From Naematelia aurantialba (taxonomy: Eukaryota > Basidiomycota > Tremellomycetes > Tremellales > Naemateliaceae): a stretch of 64,000 nucleotides of DNA. The notes below the pieces were generated by a model, which was given only the letters and a program-made list of their open reading frames with translations, ran no database searches and was not told the DNA's origin. Within the stretch, counting starts at the first letter, position 1. The number at the start of each line of letters is the position of its first letter. This document shows, piece after piece, positions 22,647 through 34,502 of the stretch. Position numbers and translations under genes: made by a program. The stretch covers positions 1,116,501-1,180,500 of the forward strand of contig JAKFAO010000002.1 of the NCBI GenBank assembly GCA_021527695.1, read 5' to 3'.

Positions 22647-25044
22647 ATGGACCTCATCGAAAGTGAGCTGCCTCCAGTCTCTCAGAGTCTCTATCTTAGC
22701 TTGTCGGCATCTTGTGTGGGCTCGCATCAAACCAGCTTCTCCCCTCTTTCCCTCGTCGCATACTGTGTCGTCTTGTACTCGCCAAGTCAAATGCTGACGA
22801 TGTGTCTCCTACTCGATATTGCTTCTGCATTCATCTTACTTCCTGCGCTGTTCCCTTTCTGACCATTCTCATATCATACATTCCCTCTCTTCCACCCTCG
22901 TTCACTTTCATAGATCTGGCCAAGCAGGCCTCCCAGATCACAATGTACGACGTCAAGTCGTACTATAATCAAGCGCGTAACATGGTGCTCAATGTGAGCG
23001 AGATGGAGGCCAAGGTCAGGGAGGCTACGAATGATGATCCATGGTGAGTCGCTACGTTGTCGAGGTATGAATGAATTCACGTGTCGCTGGGGCTTGGTGT
23101 GGCAGTGCTGGATGGCCGGAGAATGCGTGTGAATGGGGAGGCGGGATGGGATGGAGTCTCCAGGAACACCGCAAGGCATAACTGCCATTAAAGGGCAACG
23201 CGTGTGGTTTGACGTGCGAGCTGCCCCTTGTAAAACGTCCGCTCCAACCTCGCCTACAAGGTCGCGGTAGCCAAGAGACGGATAACGGAGCGGACCTCAC
23301 TGCGATTACACGACGCCGTTTACCCGACCAAGGCTAACGTGGTCTAGGGGAGCAAGTTCGACCTTAATGATGCAGATCGCAGAGGGGTGAGTTCTCCTCT
23401 TCCAAGTTATTCTCAACCACGCTGATGATCACATAGGACTCACACCTAGTTAGCTTGACATTACCACACGACGCCTCTTGCTGACCGAGGCAGCTCTTCC
23501 TTTAACGAGATCATGCCTAGCATCTACTCGCGGTTCATGGAGTGCGTCATGTTATGTTCGCACCCTCCAAATTACTGACAGATGGCAGGAAAGAAGCAAG
23601 AGAGTGGCGTCAAATCTACAAGGTCCGCCAGCCCGACGTTGTAATGTTTCCAAGTCTGACAGGCGGTGTAGGCTCTATCGCTCTTGGAGTTCCTCGTCAA
23701 GAACGGTTCGGAGCGGGTAGTGGATGATGCTCGCGCCCATGTGTCCACCATAAAAATGCTTCGAAGCTTCCACTACGTCGACGAAAAGGGCAAAGACCAG
23801 GGGATAAACGGTGAGTTATACTGCAGGAGGAATGAACTCATGACCAGTGCGAAATCGTGCATCGGAGATTGCCCTTCTACTGGGTGATGTCGAGAAGATT
23901 CGCCAAGAACGACGAAAGGCCAAGGCGAATCGCAATAAATATCAAGGTGGCGGAAATGAGGGAGGCATGAGCTTCATCACTCCAGGCGGTAGCAGGTATG
24001 GAGGGTTTGGCAGCGACAGCGTCGGTGGTGCTGGAGCTGGGAGGTCCGGATATGGTGGCGATGCCGACGGTCAGTACAATCCGCAAACCCTGGCGGCCAG
24101 ATCACTGATCATCACACAGAGTATCGTGGGTCGTCAAGGTCTTTCAGGGATACAGCTGGGCCCCAAGAGTTTGACCAGTACGAGGGCGCCGACGATTTCG
24201 ATGATGCACCCCCTCGTCGAACCACATCCGCGTCTACCTCCCGATCCAACTCACGCCCTCAGCCTCCACCCAAGACGGAACTGCCTAAAGTTGAGAAACC
24301 TGTCGAGAAGCCGAAAGAGGTTAACTTGTTTGACTTTGGCGATGATGAGCCTGTGACCACGCCTGCAGCAGCTCCTGTGCCTGCGGCTGCACCTATTCTT
24401 GGCGGTGACGGTGAGCCATCCGTTCGCCTTGGGATATTCCTGGCTGATAGCCGATAGATGACTTTGACGATTTCCAAACCGCTCCCTCTGCGGCGGTCTC
24501 TCCGACTCTGGGCGCGGCGCCCAAGCCGGCCGTCAACAGCAATTTATTCAACATCCTGAACTCGTCGACCTCGACTATCCCTCAACAACCTCAACCGCAA
24601 GCCGTCCGAAACCCCTCCTTCTCCGCCGCGCCACCACCAATGTACGGGGGAGGCATGACTTCGCCCCCGATGGCGATGGGCTTGCCCTCGCGACCATCGT
24701 ACACTACGGCTCCTTCCGCGAACTCTGTCGCCAGGGGTCCTGCCGTTACTTCGCCCGCCGCCTCGAAGCCCTCTGCGGCAAGTACGTTTGATGACCTGTG
24801 GACGACTTCCCTGGGATCCTCGTCAAACGGCAACACGGCAGCGAAACCCACAGGATTGGCTGGCCAAGCTGCGTCGGGCAAGACGATCAAGGACTTGGAG
24901 AGAGAGAAAGCCATGAATAAGCTTTGGGGCTCGGGGACACCCACATCGCCCTCTGCCGGAGGCTATGGGACTGGGCTCGGAGGTAGCGCCAATCAACCTG
25001 CCAAGCCGAGCGGCGGTGGCGGGTTTGACGATCTGCTTCTGTAG
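22647..25044 (+). CDS. Epsin-like ENTH adaptor, Ent3/epsinR (CLINT1) type
   Basis: Clathrin adaptor for TGN-endosome traffic. The ATG at 22647 starts MDLIEN. Several introns join AKQASQITMYDVKSYYNQAR, NVSEMEAKVREATNDDPWG (the ENTH signature), SFNEIMPSIYSRFMEKEARE, EFLVKNGSERVVDDARAHVS and FHYVDEKGKDQGINVRNRAS, then ERRKAKANRNKYQGGGNEGG at the domain end. The tail is disordered, with Gly-rich, clathrin- and ear-binding-like acidic motifs (VNLFDFGDDEP, DDFDDFQTAPS). It ends GGGGFDDLLL, close to a type I clathrin box. No ubiquitin-interacting motif or NPF repeats were seen, which favours the Ent3/epsinR class over endocytic epsin. Confidence 0.9.
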
Positions 25045-25411
25045 GTCACTGGGACGACTGCGGTCCCTGGCTCTGTGATCGTATGGCGGTTAGAGCATTG
25101 TGAAGCTTTCAATCATCCTGGGGAATTTTACACCAGAGGCCGCGTTTCCCGCTGGTGAAGATACCATATGCATTGTTCTCCTGTATTGCTGATCCTGCGT
25201 CGATGGAACAAGCAGCAGCAGGCTACTTGCTCAAGTCCGCGCGTTGTGGAGCGACGACAGGATTCTACATATATTGTACAACATAATGACCAATGCTGAT
25301 GCCGATGCTGGTGACAAAATTACAGGTGCTTTGAAAATGAGAGGCACTTGGAGTGGGCAACTATGTTGGCGGTTCGTAGTCTCTGGAAAAGTCTATTCCC
25401 TATTGTCCACG
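25045..25411. other. Convergent 3' region, epsin / TFIIE beta
   Basis: 367 bp between two convergent stops. Presumably 3' UTRs; nothing else seen. Confidence 0.4.
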
Positions 25412-27285
25412 TTAGCCAGGCGTCGGCACGGGGCAGGGGTAGAGACATGCCTGTTGCTTCATGTGGACATTGGTGATTTTGAGAGGACGGTTGGAGCGTT
25501 TCTTCTTCTTTGCTGCTGGGACAGCTGTGACTTTCTGCGGCGGCGGTGCCGAGGATGACGCTGAGAGGTCCTCTGCCAGGCATGTCAGCAGTCTGCACGT
25601 GTGGCGGTTCGTGAGGTGGTTGGGTTGTTGGTTGGACGAAGGAAGTCTGGCCAGCGTGTTTGTTGTCCGTCGTTGTGGTTGGCTGTCGTTGTGGTTGGCC
25701 GTCATTGTGTGTTGGTGTATGACGTGTTTGGCGGGACGATCGTGTCGACGAGGGGAAGGGGAGGATGGAGACACTGACCTGCAGCTAGCAGTCGCTCGAC
25801 ATCGTCTGTCTCTGCAATCTCCACGTCTGCCCATGCTGCGACGAAATCTACAGAGTCAGTATTTGTATCCTGCTCGCACAAGATGTCATGCTCCCCGCCA
25901 CACCCTGACTCCACCACGAACAGCCATGCTCCCTAGCTGCGCCTCCACCACGAACAGCCATGATCCCCAGCGGCGCCTCCACCACGCACAGCCATGCTCC
26001 CCAGCCGCAAGCCCAATGCTGTCTTTTACTTCCAGTCGGTCCGGAGTTCGCGCATGTAGACTGACCTTCATCGACCCTCTGGCCTGCACGGCCGCGCTCC
26101 CGCGCCTCGTCCCACCAGATACTGCGCCACCGGCTCCCTACGCCACCTGCGCCGTGGTCGGTGATCCGCAGGCCGAGCACATTGGCCCGCCCCAGAGGAG
26201 GCAGCGGAGCGTCCATGTACTGCCCCTTCAACGAGCGCATGATGAGGATCTGGCCCTCGCGCTCCAGCTGGTCCACGAGCGCCTGGGCGCCGGGCGCCAA
26301 CGAGCTGCGGAAGGACGAGTATTCGACCCCGCTTGTGGCTGTCGATTGCGTGCGCAGGGCAGTGCGAATCTCGGGCAGCGTGCCGTATTGTTGGTCGTAC
26401 TGCGTGTGTGAGACGTCTGCGTGAAATAATGGTGGAATAATGGTGGTGACAGATGTGACGAGAATGGACAATGGCCAGCGTGCCAAGTAGAGCGGGCAAG
26501 TAGAGCGGGCAAGTTGAGCGGGCAAGTAGAGCGGGCAAGTTGAGCGGGCAGTCAGGTGCCAAGTTGATCGCGTGGGATTGTGAACACGGAGACGAGGGAG
26601 ACGAGACACGTACAATGTAAGTGAACACGCCGTTGACGGGATTGAACTCGACCTTCTCCAGCTTTTTGAGCCGCTCCACCACCGCATTCGCGTCGAGGTG
26701 CGGGCTCAAATCGGTGATCTGGAATACCGCGAGCTCGAGATTGATCGTCCCTTCCACCTAGTTCGTTCAGCGGGGACCAGGACAACGAACGTCAAAGGGC
26801 CCGCGGGCTCCTCCATGACCTCATCAAAGAGGAATACGACCGATGAGGACACCAACACCGAGGAGAAAGACACGATGGAGGTGCCAACACGATGCATGTG
26901 ACACGTCCAATGCAGAGACAAGGACAATCACGAGCGATGGCCATGGCGAATTCGATAAGATGAGGCAGAGATGGCTCACCTTGAGACGGTCCCGCAGCTT
27001 GAGGGCAGCCGTGTCGACGTACTGGAACCGCCCATGCGTGCTCGAGAGGATGCGCGTGGGCCCCGGTCCATCTGGAAAAATTAGCAGCCGTCACTGGGGA
27101 TACTATGGTTTGGCAAAGCGACTCGAGAGTTAGAGGTGTAGCCGTAGAGGGCCAGGAAGGACGCCAGGCATACCTGATCGAGGACGCTTGGCGTCCAGTG
27201 CTTCTGCCGGCTCCGGCTTGACGTCCAACGACGGCTTGGGCGAAGCCGAGTGCGTCAACGTACCCGACTTGCGCTTTAATGACAT
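25412..27285 (-). CDS. TFA2: TFIIE beta subunit (Tfa2)
   Basis: General RNA polymerase II factor that, with Tfa1, recruits and regulates TFIIH. Start at 27285: MSLKRKSGTLTHSASPKPSL, then a Lys/Pro linker. After an intron comes the first winged helix (FQYVDTAALKLRDRLK, INLELAVFQITDLSPHLDAN, KLEKVEFNPVNGVFTYI). A repeat-bearing intron follows, then the second winged helix (YDQQYGTLPEIRTALRT, VDQLEREGQILIMRSLKGQY, RWRSIWWDEARERGRAGQRV). Another repeat-bearing intron precedes the tail DFVAAWADVEIAETDDVERL, then a Lys-rich KITNVHMKQQ segment typical of the TFIIE beta C-terminus. Length and order match fungal Tfa2. The exact C-terminal exon is less certain. Confidence 0.87.
25911..26012. repeat. 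34-bp minisatellite, 3 copies, in a TFA2 intron
   Basis: Three head-to-tail units, each beginning CTCCACCACG and about 34 bp long, differ at a few positions. They lie in the intron between the WWDE exon and the C-terminal exon of the TFIIE beta gene. Confidence 0.8.
26485..26549. repeat. 13-bp minisatellite, 5 copies, in a TFA2 intron
   Basis: Five consecutive 13-mers of consensus AAGTAGAGCGGGC, copies 3 and 5 carrying AAGTTG. They sit in the intron that separates the two winged-helix halves of TFIIE beta. Confidence 0.85.
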
Positions 27286-27573
27286 GGCCGACAGTCGGGT
27301 GACAGGCGGTCGAGGACAATTGCAAGAGGGATTCAGTGGCAAGACGGAAGCTTTTTGTGTGGTTTTGGAGAGTGATCAAGTGGCAGCCGGGCGCGACGAG
27401 CAAGTGAAGAGCATCAGCGGAACTGCAGAGCGGAGGCAAGGACCTTCAAATAGGAGCAAGGGATGCAAGGTATCGCAGCGTGCAAGGATTCCTCATAGCA
27501 GCGACTGCGCATTGAAGACTCCGCTCTACAGCCCGCTATCTACCCCCATCTCGACTCTCGCCACTGCCGCCGC

Positions 27574-29631
27574 CTACTCGTCGTCGCAGTCGTCATCGTC
27601 ATCATCCCCATCCCCATCCCCACCGGTCCCCGCGGTCGCAGTTGCGCTGCATCCATCCACCGTGGTCCAGGTAGTACTTGTGACGGTGGTTGTTGACTCG
27701 AGATCACGTTCTTGCGGTGCGTGCAGATAGCGTTCTTGTGGCCACATGTGCTCTTGCCGGCGATGCAAGAGTTGGTTGACTGGCATTGTCGGAGCAGGGG
27801 TTGGCCTTCACAATTACATCAGTCTGCAGCAGCAAACGAACTCGTGGTTGGCTCACCTCTGTAGACCGACGTCCGGGATGGTCAAGTAGGCTCGATCGGA
27901 AAGACTAAAGCCCGTAGGCGGTAACGCGCTGCCCAATGTCAGCCCCATGTCAGCGGATCTGCTCGCCCATACAAGAAAACGATGCGTACCCCTCGTTCTC
28001 AGTGCATGGCGGGGTCGTCGCGCAGGCACACGTCTTTGGGAGGTCTCGCTTGCCCTGATCGTCGGGCTGAAACCCTGCAGAGGGCGTCGCTCCTTCTGTC
28101 GGACAGGCACAGGTGTGGGCAACCGTACTTGTTGACGTTGTTGGGCAGGGTACGGAAACGACCGACGTTTTGGTAGTGAATATCGTGGTCTGTGTCATGC
28201 CTCGTAAATCAATTACATTAGAACTCGAGCTCGACGTGGAGGTCGAACCTGGAAGGGCACCTAATCGGAGATAAGTATCGCTACTACACGGTAAGATAGA
28301 CAACAGGCACCTTCCCTAGGCCCAGATAGTGATGTCCCAGTGGCACTGGCGTTGGTAGTGCAGTGGCTGGTAGTCACTGTGACGACAACAGTACTGGTAA
28401 TAGGTGGCAATTCCCGCTTCAAATTGTCCGGCGTGAAATTCGGAGGAGGCAGACTATCCTTCTTACTGGGCCAACCATCAGGTGGAAGGTTACGTTTAGT
28501 TGAGTGTGCAAGCATCGCCCTCTTGTTTCCCGCTGACCAACCGTCAGACGGCAGCGCGCTGTTTCGGATGAATCAGCCAGCATACAGGATACACTGATAA
28601 GGGACACCAACCCTTCTCCCGCAGAGGTGGAGGGCGTTATGACAGAGGTCAATATGCCGGCGGATGTGCTGGTTTCGCAGACGCACCCGCCGTCGCCATC
28701 TCGCTTGTTCCAGTTTGACGGCGGTAAGGCACCTTCGTTGGCTGAACTGGTACAGGTGCATGCCGAGGCACTTGGACTTGGGGAGGACACCTGTGTGCCA
28801 ATGGACGTAGCTGTCGCCGCGGCCGACGAGGCCGGAGACGCTTGCGACGAGTCGCTCGACCCGCTCGACCAAGTCGAAGTGCTGGTATCCGTCACGGCAG
28901 CCGACGCCGTTACAGTCGTACTCGGTGAGCTCGATGCAGACGCGTCGCTAGCGGATGAGTCGGAAGCGGTCGAAGTCGCCGCCGAGGTGGAAGCAGGGGA
29001 GACCGAGCCAGAAGCGGATGAACCGCAAGGCGTTGTTGTAGTCGACGTGACCCAGGCTGTACTAGTTATGACCCCATTGTTCGGCGTATCACCTCCCCCG
29101 CTACTGGAAGCAGCGGCGGACGTCGTCGGCGCAGCCGCGTTGGTGCTGTCGCTGGTGGGTACGTTGGTCCATTGACAGGTGGTGCCCGCCGCGGCACAGC
29201 TCGAGGAGAGAGAGGTGCAGACATCAGGCGTAGGTGCACCCGATGTCAGCGGCAAACAGCATTGATCAAAGTTGTTATCGTCGTGGCTCATTTGGGCGCA
29301 CTATGTGGGTTAACACGGAGTAATTGATCGTAGGCCGAGTCTGTAAATAGGCAGACAAGCAAGGGAGGAACTACAGGGCGGTGAGTGGCAGGGTCGGGGA
29401 GAGGGGACGGGGTGTAGAGTCATGGGGCCGCAGACCCGCTTTCCGACGGGAGGAGAGATGGAGATGATGCGAATGTCCAGAAGACTTTTCAGCACTCACG
29501 CCCACAGAGCAGTATCGGTACATGTAGTCGTTGGGATTCTCCATGTAGAGGTAATAGTAGCATCCCCGCGCTACGCCCAGCGCGACGAGGGCGAAGACTA
29601 GTTGAGCGAGCGTGAGTGGCCGCGGCATCAT
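27574..29631 (-). CDS. Secreted Ser/Thr-rich protein with EGALPP...KR repeats
   Basis: The start at 29631 gives a signal peptide (MMPRPLTLAQLVFALVALGV, then ARGCYYYLYMENPNDY). After an intron comes a Cys-rich head (CAQMSHDDNNFDQCCLPL, CTSLSSSCAAAGTTCQW), then a long mucin-like Ser/Thr/Ala tract. The second half repeats a short module: EGALPPSNWNKR, EGALPSDGWSAGNKR, KRNLPPDGWPSKK, KRELPP, EGALPGS, EGATPSAGFQPDDQGKR, EGALPPTGF. Three introns fall within the Glu-Gly-Ala codons of the module, suggesting exon duplication. Dibasic KR after most modules could be Kex2 sites. The tail is acidic (GDGDGDDDDDDCDDE), with TAA/TAG-type stop at 27574. Family not recognised; wall or secreted location inferred. 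Confidence 0.65.
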
Positions 29632-30099
29632 GCGCAGTCGCGAGCCGGTCAGAAATGGTCAGTACGATCAGCGTAAACACAAGAATGACACTGGGAAGAG
29701 CGAGCAAGATATGAGATGGCTTAATGGCGAGAGCGAGGCTGTTTCAAGGGCACGACACTGTGCAGACCTTTGTCCGCCGGGTCACATTACACAAAGGAAG
29801 GAAGTGTCTCACACGTCGCAGCCGGGGCAAGCAGTTACAGCTATGACCATCAATGGGACTCCAAGTCCGAAGGCTGAACTTGACAGAACGACAGCACGAG
29901 GCTGTAGGAAGAGCCATCATGGGCTCATGTGGATGGTGTTGACAGCTGCGGGCTTCCAACTCGCCCACGACTGAATGAATGGTTACTGTCTCTCGTTAGG
30001 CGCCCATTACCATGCACGCCTATCATGTTATGTGCCTGAGTCGTGCCTGCATTCGTTGTACAGTGTAGTGTCAGTAATGCTCTCTGTTGGACACCGACG
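29632..30099. promoter_or_regulatory. Divergent promoter region
   Basis: 468 bp between the secreted repeat protein (-) and the RFX-like gene (+). No specific element identified. Confidence 0.4.
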
Positions 30100-31431
30100 A
30101 TGCCAGTCCAAGTGCAACCTCCCTTGAATGCTGCCCCAAGTCAACCCTCGAGGTCGACAGCTTGCACTAAATGTGGATACTCCTGGCCGTGGGCTCGATT
30201 TGGCGCGGCGGATCAACTGCGGCCCGAGGTAAGTAGGATTTCGTGCAAACGACGATTCCATGCGCTCAACCAATGCGTCTGCAGGATGCCGTGCAATGCA
30301 TACAGTGTGAGGACCCGCGGCTCGACGAGCTGCGCTGGAAGGGAGAGCTTCGACTGGCAGTGAGTTGTAGGCACTCGTCTGCTTTTCTGGTTGCTCACCC
30401 TCTCAGCGAGAAATAATCCAAGTGGCACGTACGAAACTGCGGCAAGCTGCGCGGCCGCCGGCGCCAGCGAGACAGACATCGCAACTGAGAGAGACCTTTC
30501 ATCCCAATCAAACTCCAAATGCCGGTCCGAACGCAATGATCGGGCAGCCTGCTGTTCTTCCGTCTCAACATCGGGTTCAGCAAGGATCTGCACCTGTTCA
30601 ACCTCAGCCCAACCGTCGAGTGCAGCAAGCTGTACCTCAGCCCGACTATCGAGCGCAGCAAGCTGTGCCTCTACCGCCCCATCGGATCCAGCAAAGAGGA
30701 CCACCCTCTCACGTAGCCTCCGTGCCAGTTCAAGCGCCGTATCCCCAACACGGGTACCCAGGTCCGAACGACCGTTCGAACGCCATCTTTTACATGGAAG
30801 AACCACGCAGGGTTCAATTATGGTCAGTCACACCGGAAAACATCTCCCAGACTAGGCTCACTGATTCTCCAGGCTGACGCAGAACTATGTGCGGAATCCT
30901 GCTGCCAAACTCGAGCAAATGACGATTTACAATCATTACCTCTCGGTCTTCCGCCCAAATCCATACCTCCCCCATACCTCGGGAGTGCTTAGTGGGGTCG
31001 ACTTTCTTATCCTCATCCCTCGCGTATTCCCTGGCTGCCGACTGAATGCGGTGCGATACGTCGTGGAGGGCATTGAGCGAAAGCACGTACACGAGCAGCC
31101 TCCGACAATGCGGAAATCCGAGATCACTTCACTACTACCGACTCCTCCAACAAGTTCAGTACCCGTGCTCAGCAGTGCACGAAAGCAACGGCAAGGGAAC
31201 CATGCATCGGGCGAGGCGGCAGATCGCCCCATCGACAGTCCGAGTAGCAGCAACATCGATATGACTTTTCCTCACGGCCCAGGGACCCCTGGGTCTATTG
31301 CGAGGCCCGCGCCAGTCATAATAGACCTTTCGCAAAAGTCAGTTCCACTAGACGCCAGTTGGTCTGCAGCAGATCGGCAGTATCGACAAGGCACAGTTGG
31401 GTCCGAAGATGAGGTGCAAGGTGTTATATAA
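30100..31431 (+). CDS. RFX-like DNA-binding protein with N-terminal CxxC pairs
   Basis: The ATG at 30100 gives MPVQVQPPLNAAPSQPSR, then a CTKC and a CIQC pair about 30 residues apart across the first intron (a possible zinc ribbon). Next comes KGELRLAREIIQVARTKLRQ and a Gln/Pro-rich linker with PQP-QQAVPQP-type repeats. An intron then splits a winged-helix-like segment: RRVQLWLTQNYVRNPAAKLE, MTIYNHYLSVFRPNPYLP, VDFLILIPRVFPGCRLNAVR, YVVEGIERKHVHE. The order W..NY / Y..YL / FPG..R / Y.V.GI matches the RFX DNA-binding fold (also in Rsc9/ARID2-type chromatin proteins). The C-terminus is disordered. DNA binding and nuclear location are inferred; no specific ortholog is assigned. Confidence 0.65.
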
Positions 31432-31935
31432 TGCAGCACGTACAGAGCATTTCACGGTTTCCAATGCAGGATGACCCGTGTTTGTTTGTGTCTTTGGCAT
31501 TGCAGCTGGTGATAGGCGCGCGCAATTGCTTGCATCGCCGCCGCCAAGTTTCCGGAAACGGTAATAGTCTTCTGCGAGCCTATATTTTGCTACTTTTGGC
31601 TCGTAGATGCACTTTGGGTGGTGGTAAAGCGTAGAATCGCTCCTTTGCTCGTTGTCATCTTAGGTGTCTGTGGGCAACCATTCGACAAAGCTTGAACGCT
31701 CCTCGACTGCTAATACTCGCATACATCGGTCGACTTGCCTCGTGGGCTCGTCGAGAACTTGCAGGACTTGTGATTTGACAACCCACCGGCCATACTCCCG
31801 AATCAACCCCTCTTCCTCGAACCATGTTCTCGTCCTCTGTGCAGTAGCACCCGGCGAGACTCACCGCCCACGTCTCTCGCCTCCGCGTCGTGCGGCCAAC
31901 TCGTCCTCCAATTCTCCTCCAGCTGTTGAGGCGAG
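31432..31935. other. Intergenic spacer
   Basis: 504 bp between two co-oriented genes. No gene supported. Confidence 0.4.
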
Positions 31936-34229
31936 ATGATCATTCCGCCCGATCCCGAGAAGAATCCAGACCACTTTTCCGCGTCTTCCTCGACCCCTTC
32001 GCTCGTCCCCCCTCCGTCCGAGGCATCCGACCTCACCATCCCTGCTCCTGTTCGGCACCGGAACCGCGCGTTCGGCTACCCCTTCAGCGATGATCTCGGT
32101 GTAGGCTTCACTGGGGAGGCACTGCCGCCATATGCGCGCAGAGTGTCGGGACAACACGATGCCAGTGCACAGGAGGATGTGTTTGCCGATCCACCACGCC
32201 CACACAGCATCCTCATACCTCAACTTCGATCAATCTCGCCAGAATCCGACGCGAGTCTGACCCCTATAGCCTCCATCTCCACGGCTGCGATCCCTCACCT
32301 CATACCTTCACCGACATCCACCACTGCGACTGTCGCCTCGAGCAGCAAGATCTGGGAAGGTGCCGTCCCCATTCCCACGTCCACGTCTCGCGGCAAGCGC
32401 AGAGCACTTGGCATCTTTCCTACTTTCTCATTGTCCAACGGGTTCCGCAGATGGTGGAAACGATACCGGAGATGGGTATACGCGGCAATCGTCGTGTTCT
32501 TGATCTCCCTCGGATTGATGATCGGCCTCTTGGTCGGATTGAAGGTCGGCGGCCCACATAAAAAGCCGCCACCACCATCTCAGCCTTGGAGTTACGATGA
32601 CCCCGATGGAAAGAAGACGACCATCAACTGGTCGGTGAGTACCGAGGAGCGGTGGATTAGAGTCCTGCTGATACCGGTAGGGTGATTCGAACATGAATCT
32701 GACATACGATCAATCAAGAGTAAGTCCTTTCCTCTATGGAAAGACTCCAGCAGCCGACGTCAAATAGGATGGACCTTATCCTCCCGAGGGCAACATGACT
32801 CTTTGTAACAACTTCACCCTGCGCAACTCATCTTCCGATCCTTTCAGTTCCCTCTCTGTGCCATTCCCGGCTGTCAACCTCTGGGTTCAAACATTCGATT
32901 TTCCTATTACCACCAACCTTACTCAGTCCGGGATCTTTTCGGACTTTACAATAACAGCACAAGGCCTCGGGTCCTCTGGTTCGGTTGATTTCGTCGGCAC
33001 CGAGGCGATTGAGACAGTTGTCGATGGCGGTATTGAGGGGTTTATCCGCGTGGATGTGGTAGTTCGGTACTCGGGATCACAGAACCTAAGCGACATGATG
33101 CGTGTTTGCCAGATGGTTCGCAATGATGGCTCCCAAGGTGTCGGCATATACGTGAGCAAATCGCGTCGTTATCTCCCATACGTCGGAACAATGGTGCTGA
33201 TGGATGGAATAGACCGCCCAGGAAACAGATGGAAGAGCATCGAACCCATACATGCTCAATCCGCTCGACCTGCCGTCAATACAAGTAGTGATTCGCTTCC
33301 CGCCGTCGTATGTCTCGGACAAGTCGCCTTCATTGTGGATGTCAAGTGTACAGCTGTCTTTGGAGCGAGCGGCAGTACGAGTTGGCGACCTGCAGAACGT
33401 AGCCGAGTACGGCGTCTTCAATGTCACGAGTGGCCGAGGGGGACTCGTCGCTGGCTACCTCGCTGCGACAGATGTGACCGTTTCGACGGGCTACAACTCC
33501 ATTCGGGGCACATTCAACGTGTCCTCGTCTTTGAGTCTCAATTCGACAGAGTGGGTTCTGAACATCTATCTCACGGAAAGAAACTGGCTGATGCGTATTC
33601 GCAGGGGCAGCATCCTCGCCAACGTCATACTGCACGATGCGACCAACTCATCCGCACAGGGCATCACGGTCTCACCTGGCTCGTTGTCGTATCGAGATAT
33701 TGCCCAGAAGCCGATCATCCAGACGACGTTCTACACGACCGAGGGCCTCATCGGCGTCTCGTACTTGTCTCAGCCGGCCAACGTCGCCTTGTCTTCGCTC
33801 ATCTACACTTGCTCGGGCGACATTGATGTCGCATTACATCCCAACTACATCGGCCCGTTCCTGGTCAAAGATATCTGGGGACAGGTTCGGCTAGCGACTC
33901 CTGCAGCGATCTCGGCCGACGATCCCGGAGGACTGGGCCGATCGCGGTGCATCATCACTGGACCGCTGCTTGTGGATGACAGCACTGTCAGCGCAGAGTT
34001 CGGTTTGAACGCGACCGTGCTCGCTATGAGCGGGAAATGGATCTCGGGCATGGCGTACTGGGTCGCTCCTGGCTCGACGCAGGCGTATAACCAGTACGGC
34101 GCCGGCTCGGATTCGGCCGCGGTGACAGCGCAGGAGGTGCAGAGTTCGCTATCGAGCGCAGACGCGGGGAACCAGGTCATCGTTATCGGCGCATGGGGAG
34201 ACGTCAGCATGTCGTTTGATGGGTCATAG
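31936..34229 (+). CDS. Type II membrane glycoprotein of unknown function
   Basis: The ATG at 31936 starts a Pro/Ser-rich cytoplasmic region (about 180 residues). A basic stretch (NGFRRWWKRYRRW) and a single transmembrane helix (VYAAIVVFLISLGLMIGLLV) follow. The long outer domain carries many sequons (NMT, NFT, NSS, NLT, NLS, NVT, NVS, NST). It contains repeated beta-rich stretches such as VNLWVQTFDFPITTNL, GFIRVDVVVRYSGSQNL, LPSIQVVIRFPPSYVSD and IIQTTFYTTEGLIGVSYLSQ, perhaps a tandem LEA/DUF-type beta fold. Introns at about 32635, 32720 and 33155 are needed to keep frame. It ends VIGAWGDVSMSFDGS at 34229. Family looks like a conserved basidiomycete surface protein, but no name is claimed. 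Confidence 0.7.
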
Positions 34230-34502
34230 CACCTGCTGTGGCGAAGGCAAGGTACGGCGAGTGAGAGAGGGAAGAGCAGACCGGATGAGGATATCTTGGA
34301 TCATTGCGTGCGTCATGGAGAGAGATCAGGGATCAGGCGTGTACGTTTCTAGCGCATCTGTATCAACAATACATGCATTCCGGTTGTTGTGTACTGGTGG
34401 TGTCGAGCATCCGACCGGTCAGGCATTGTGCAGGGGACACGTGCAGCGCCCGCTGTAAGATCAGCGATGCCTGTGGTATATGAGGCGGGAGATGGTGTTT
34501 GG

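Noticed and set aside
25461..26411. 316-codon plus-strand frame opposite TFIIE beta
   Set aside because: It lies antisense to clearly homologous TFIIE beta exons and has no recognisable motif.
28627..29175. 182-codon acidic plus-strand frame opposite the secreted repeat protein
   Set aside because: Its Glu/Asp/Val/Ala content mirrors the Ser/Thr/Ala-rich tract on the real coding strand.
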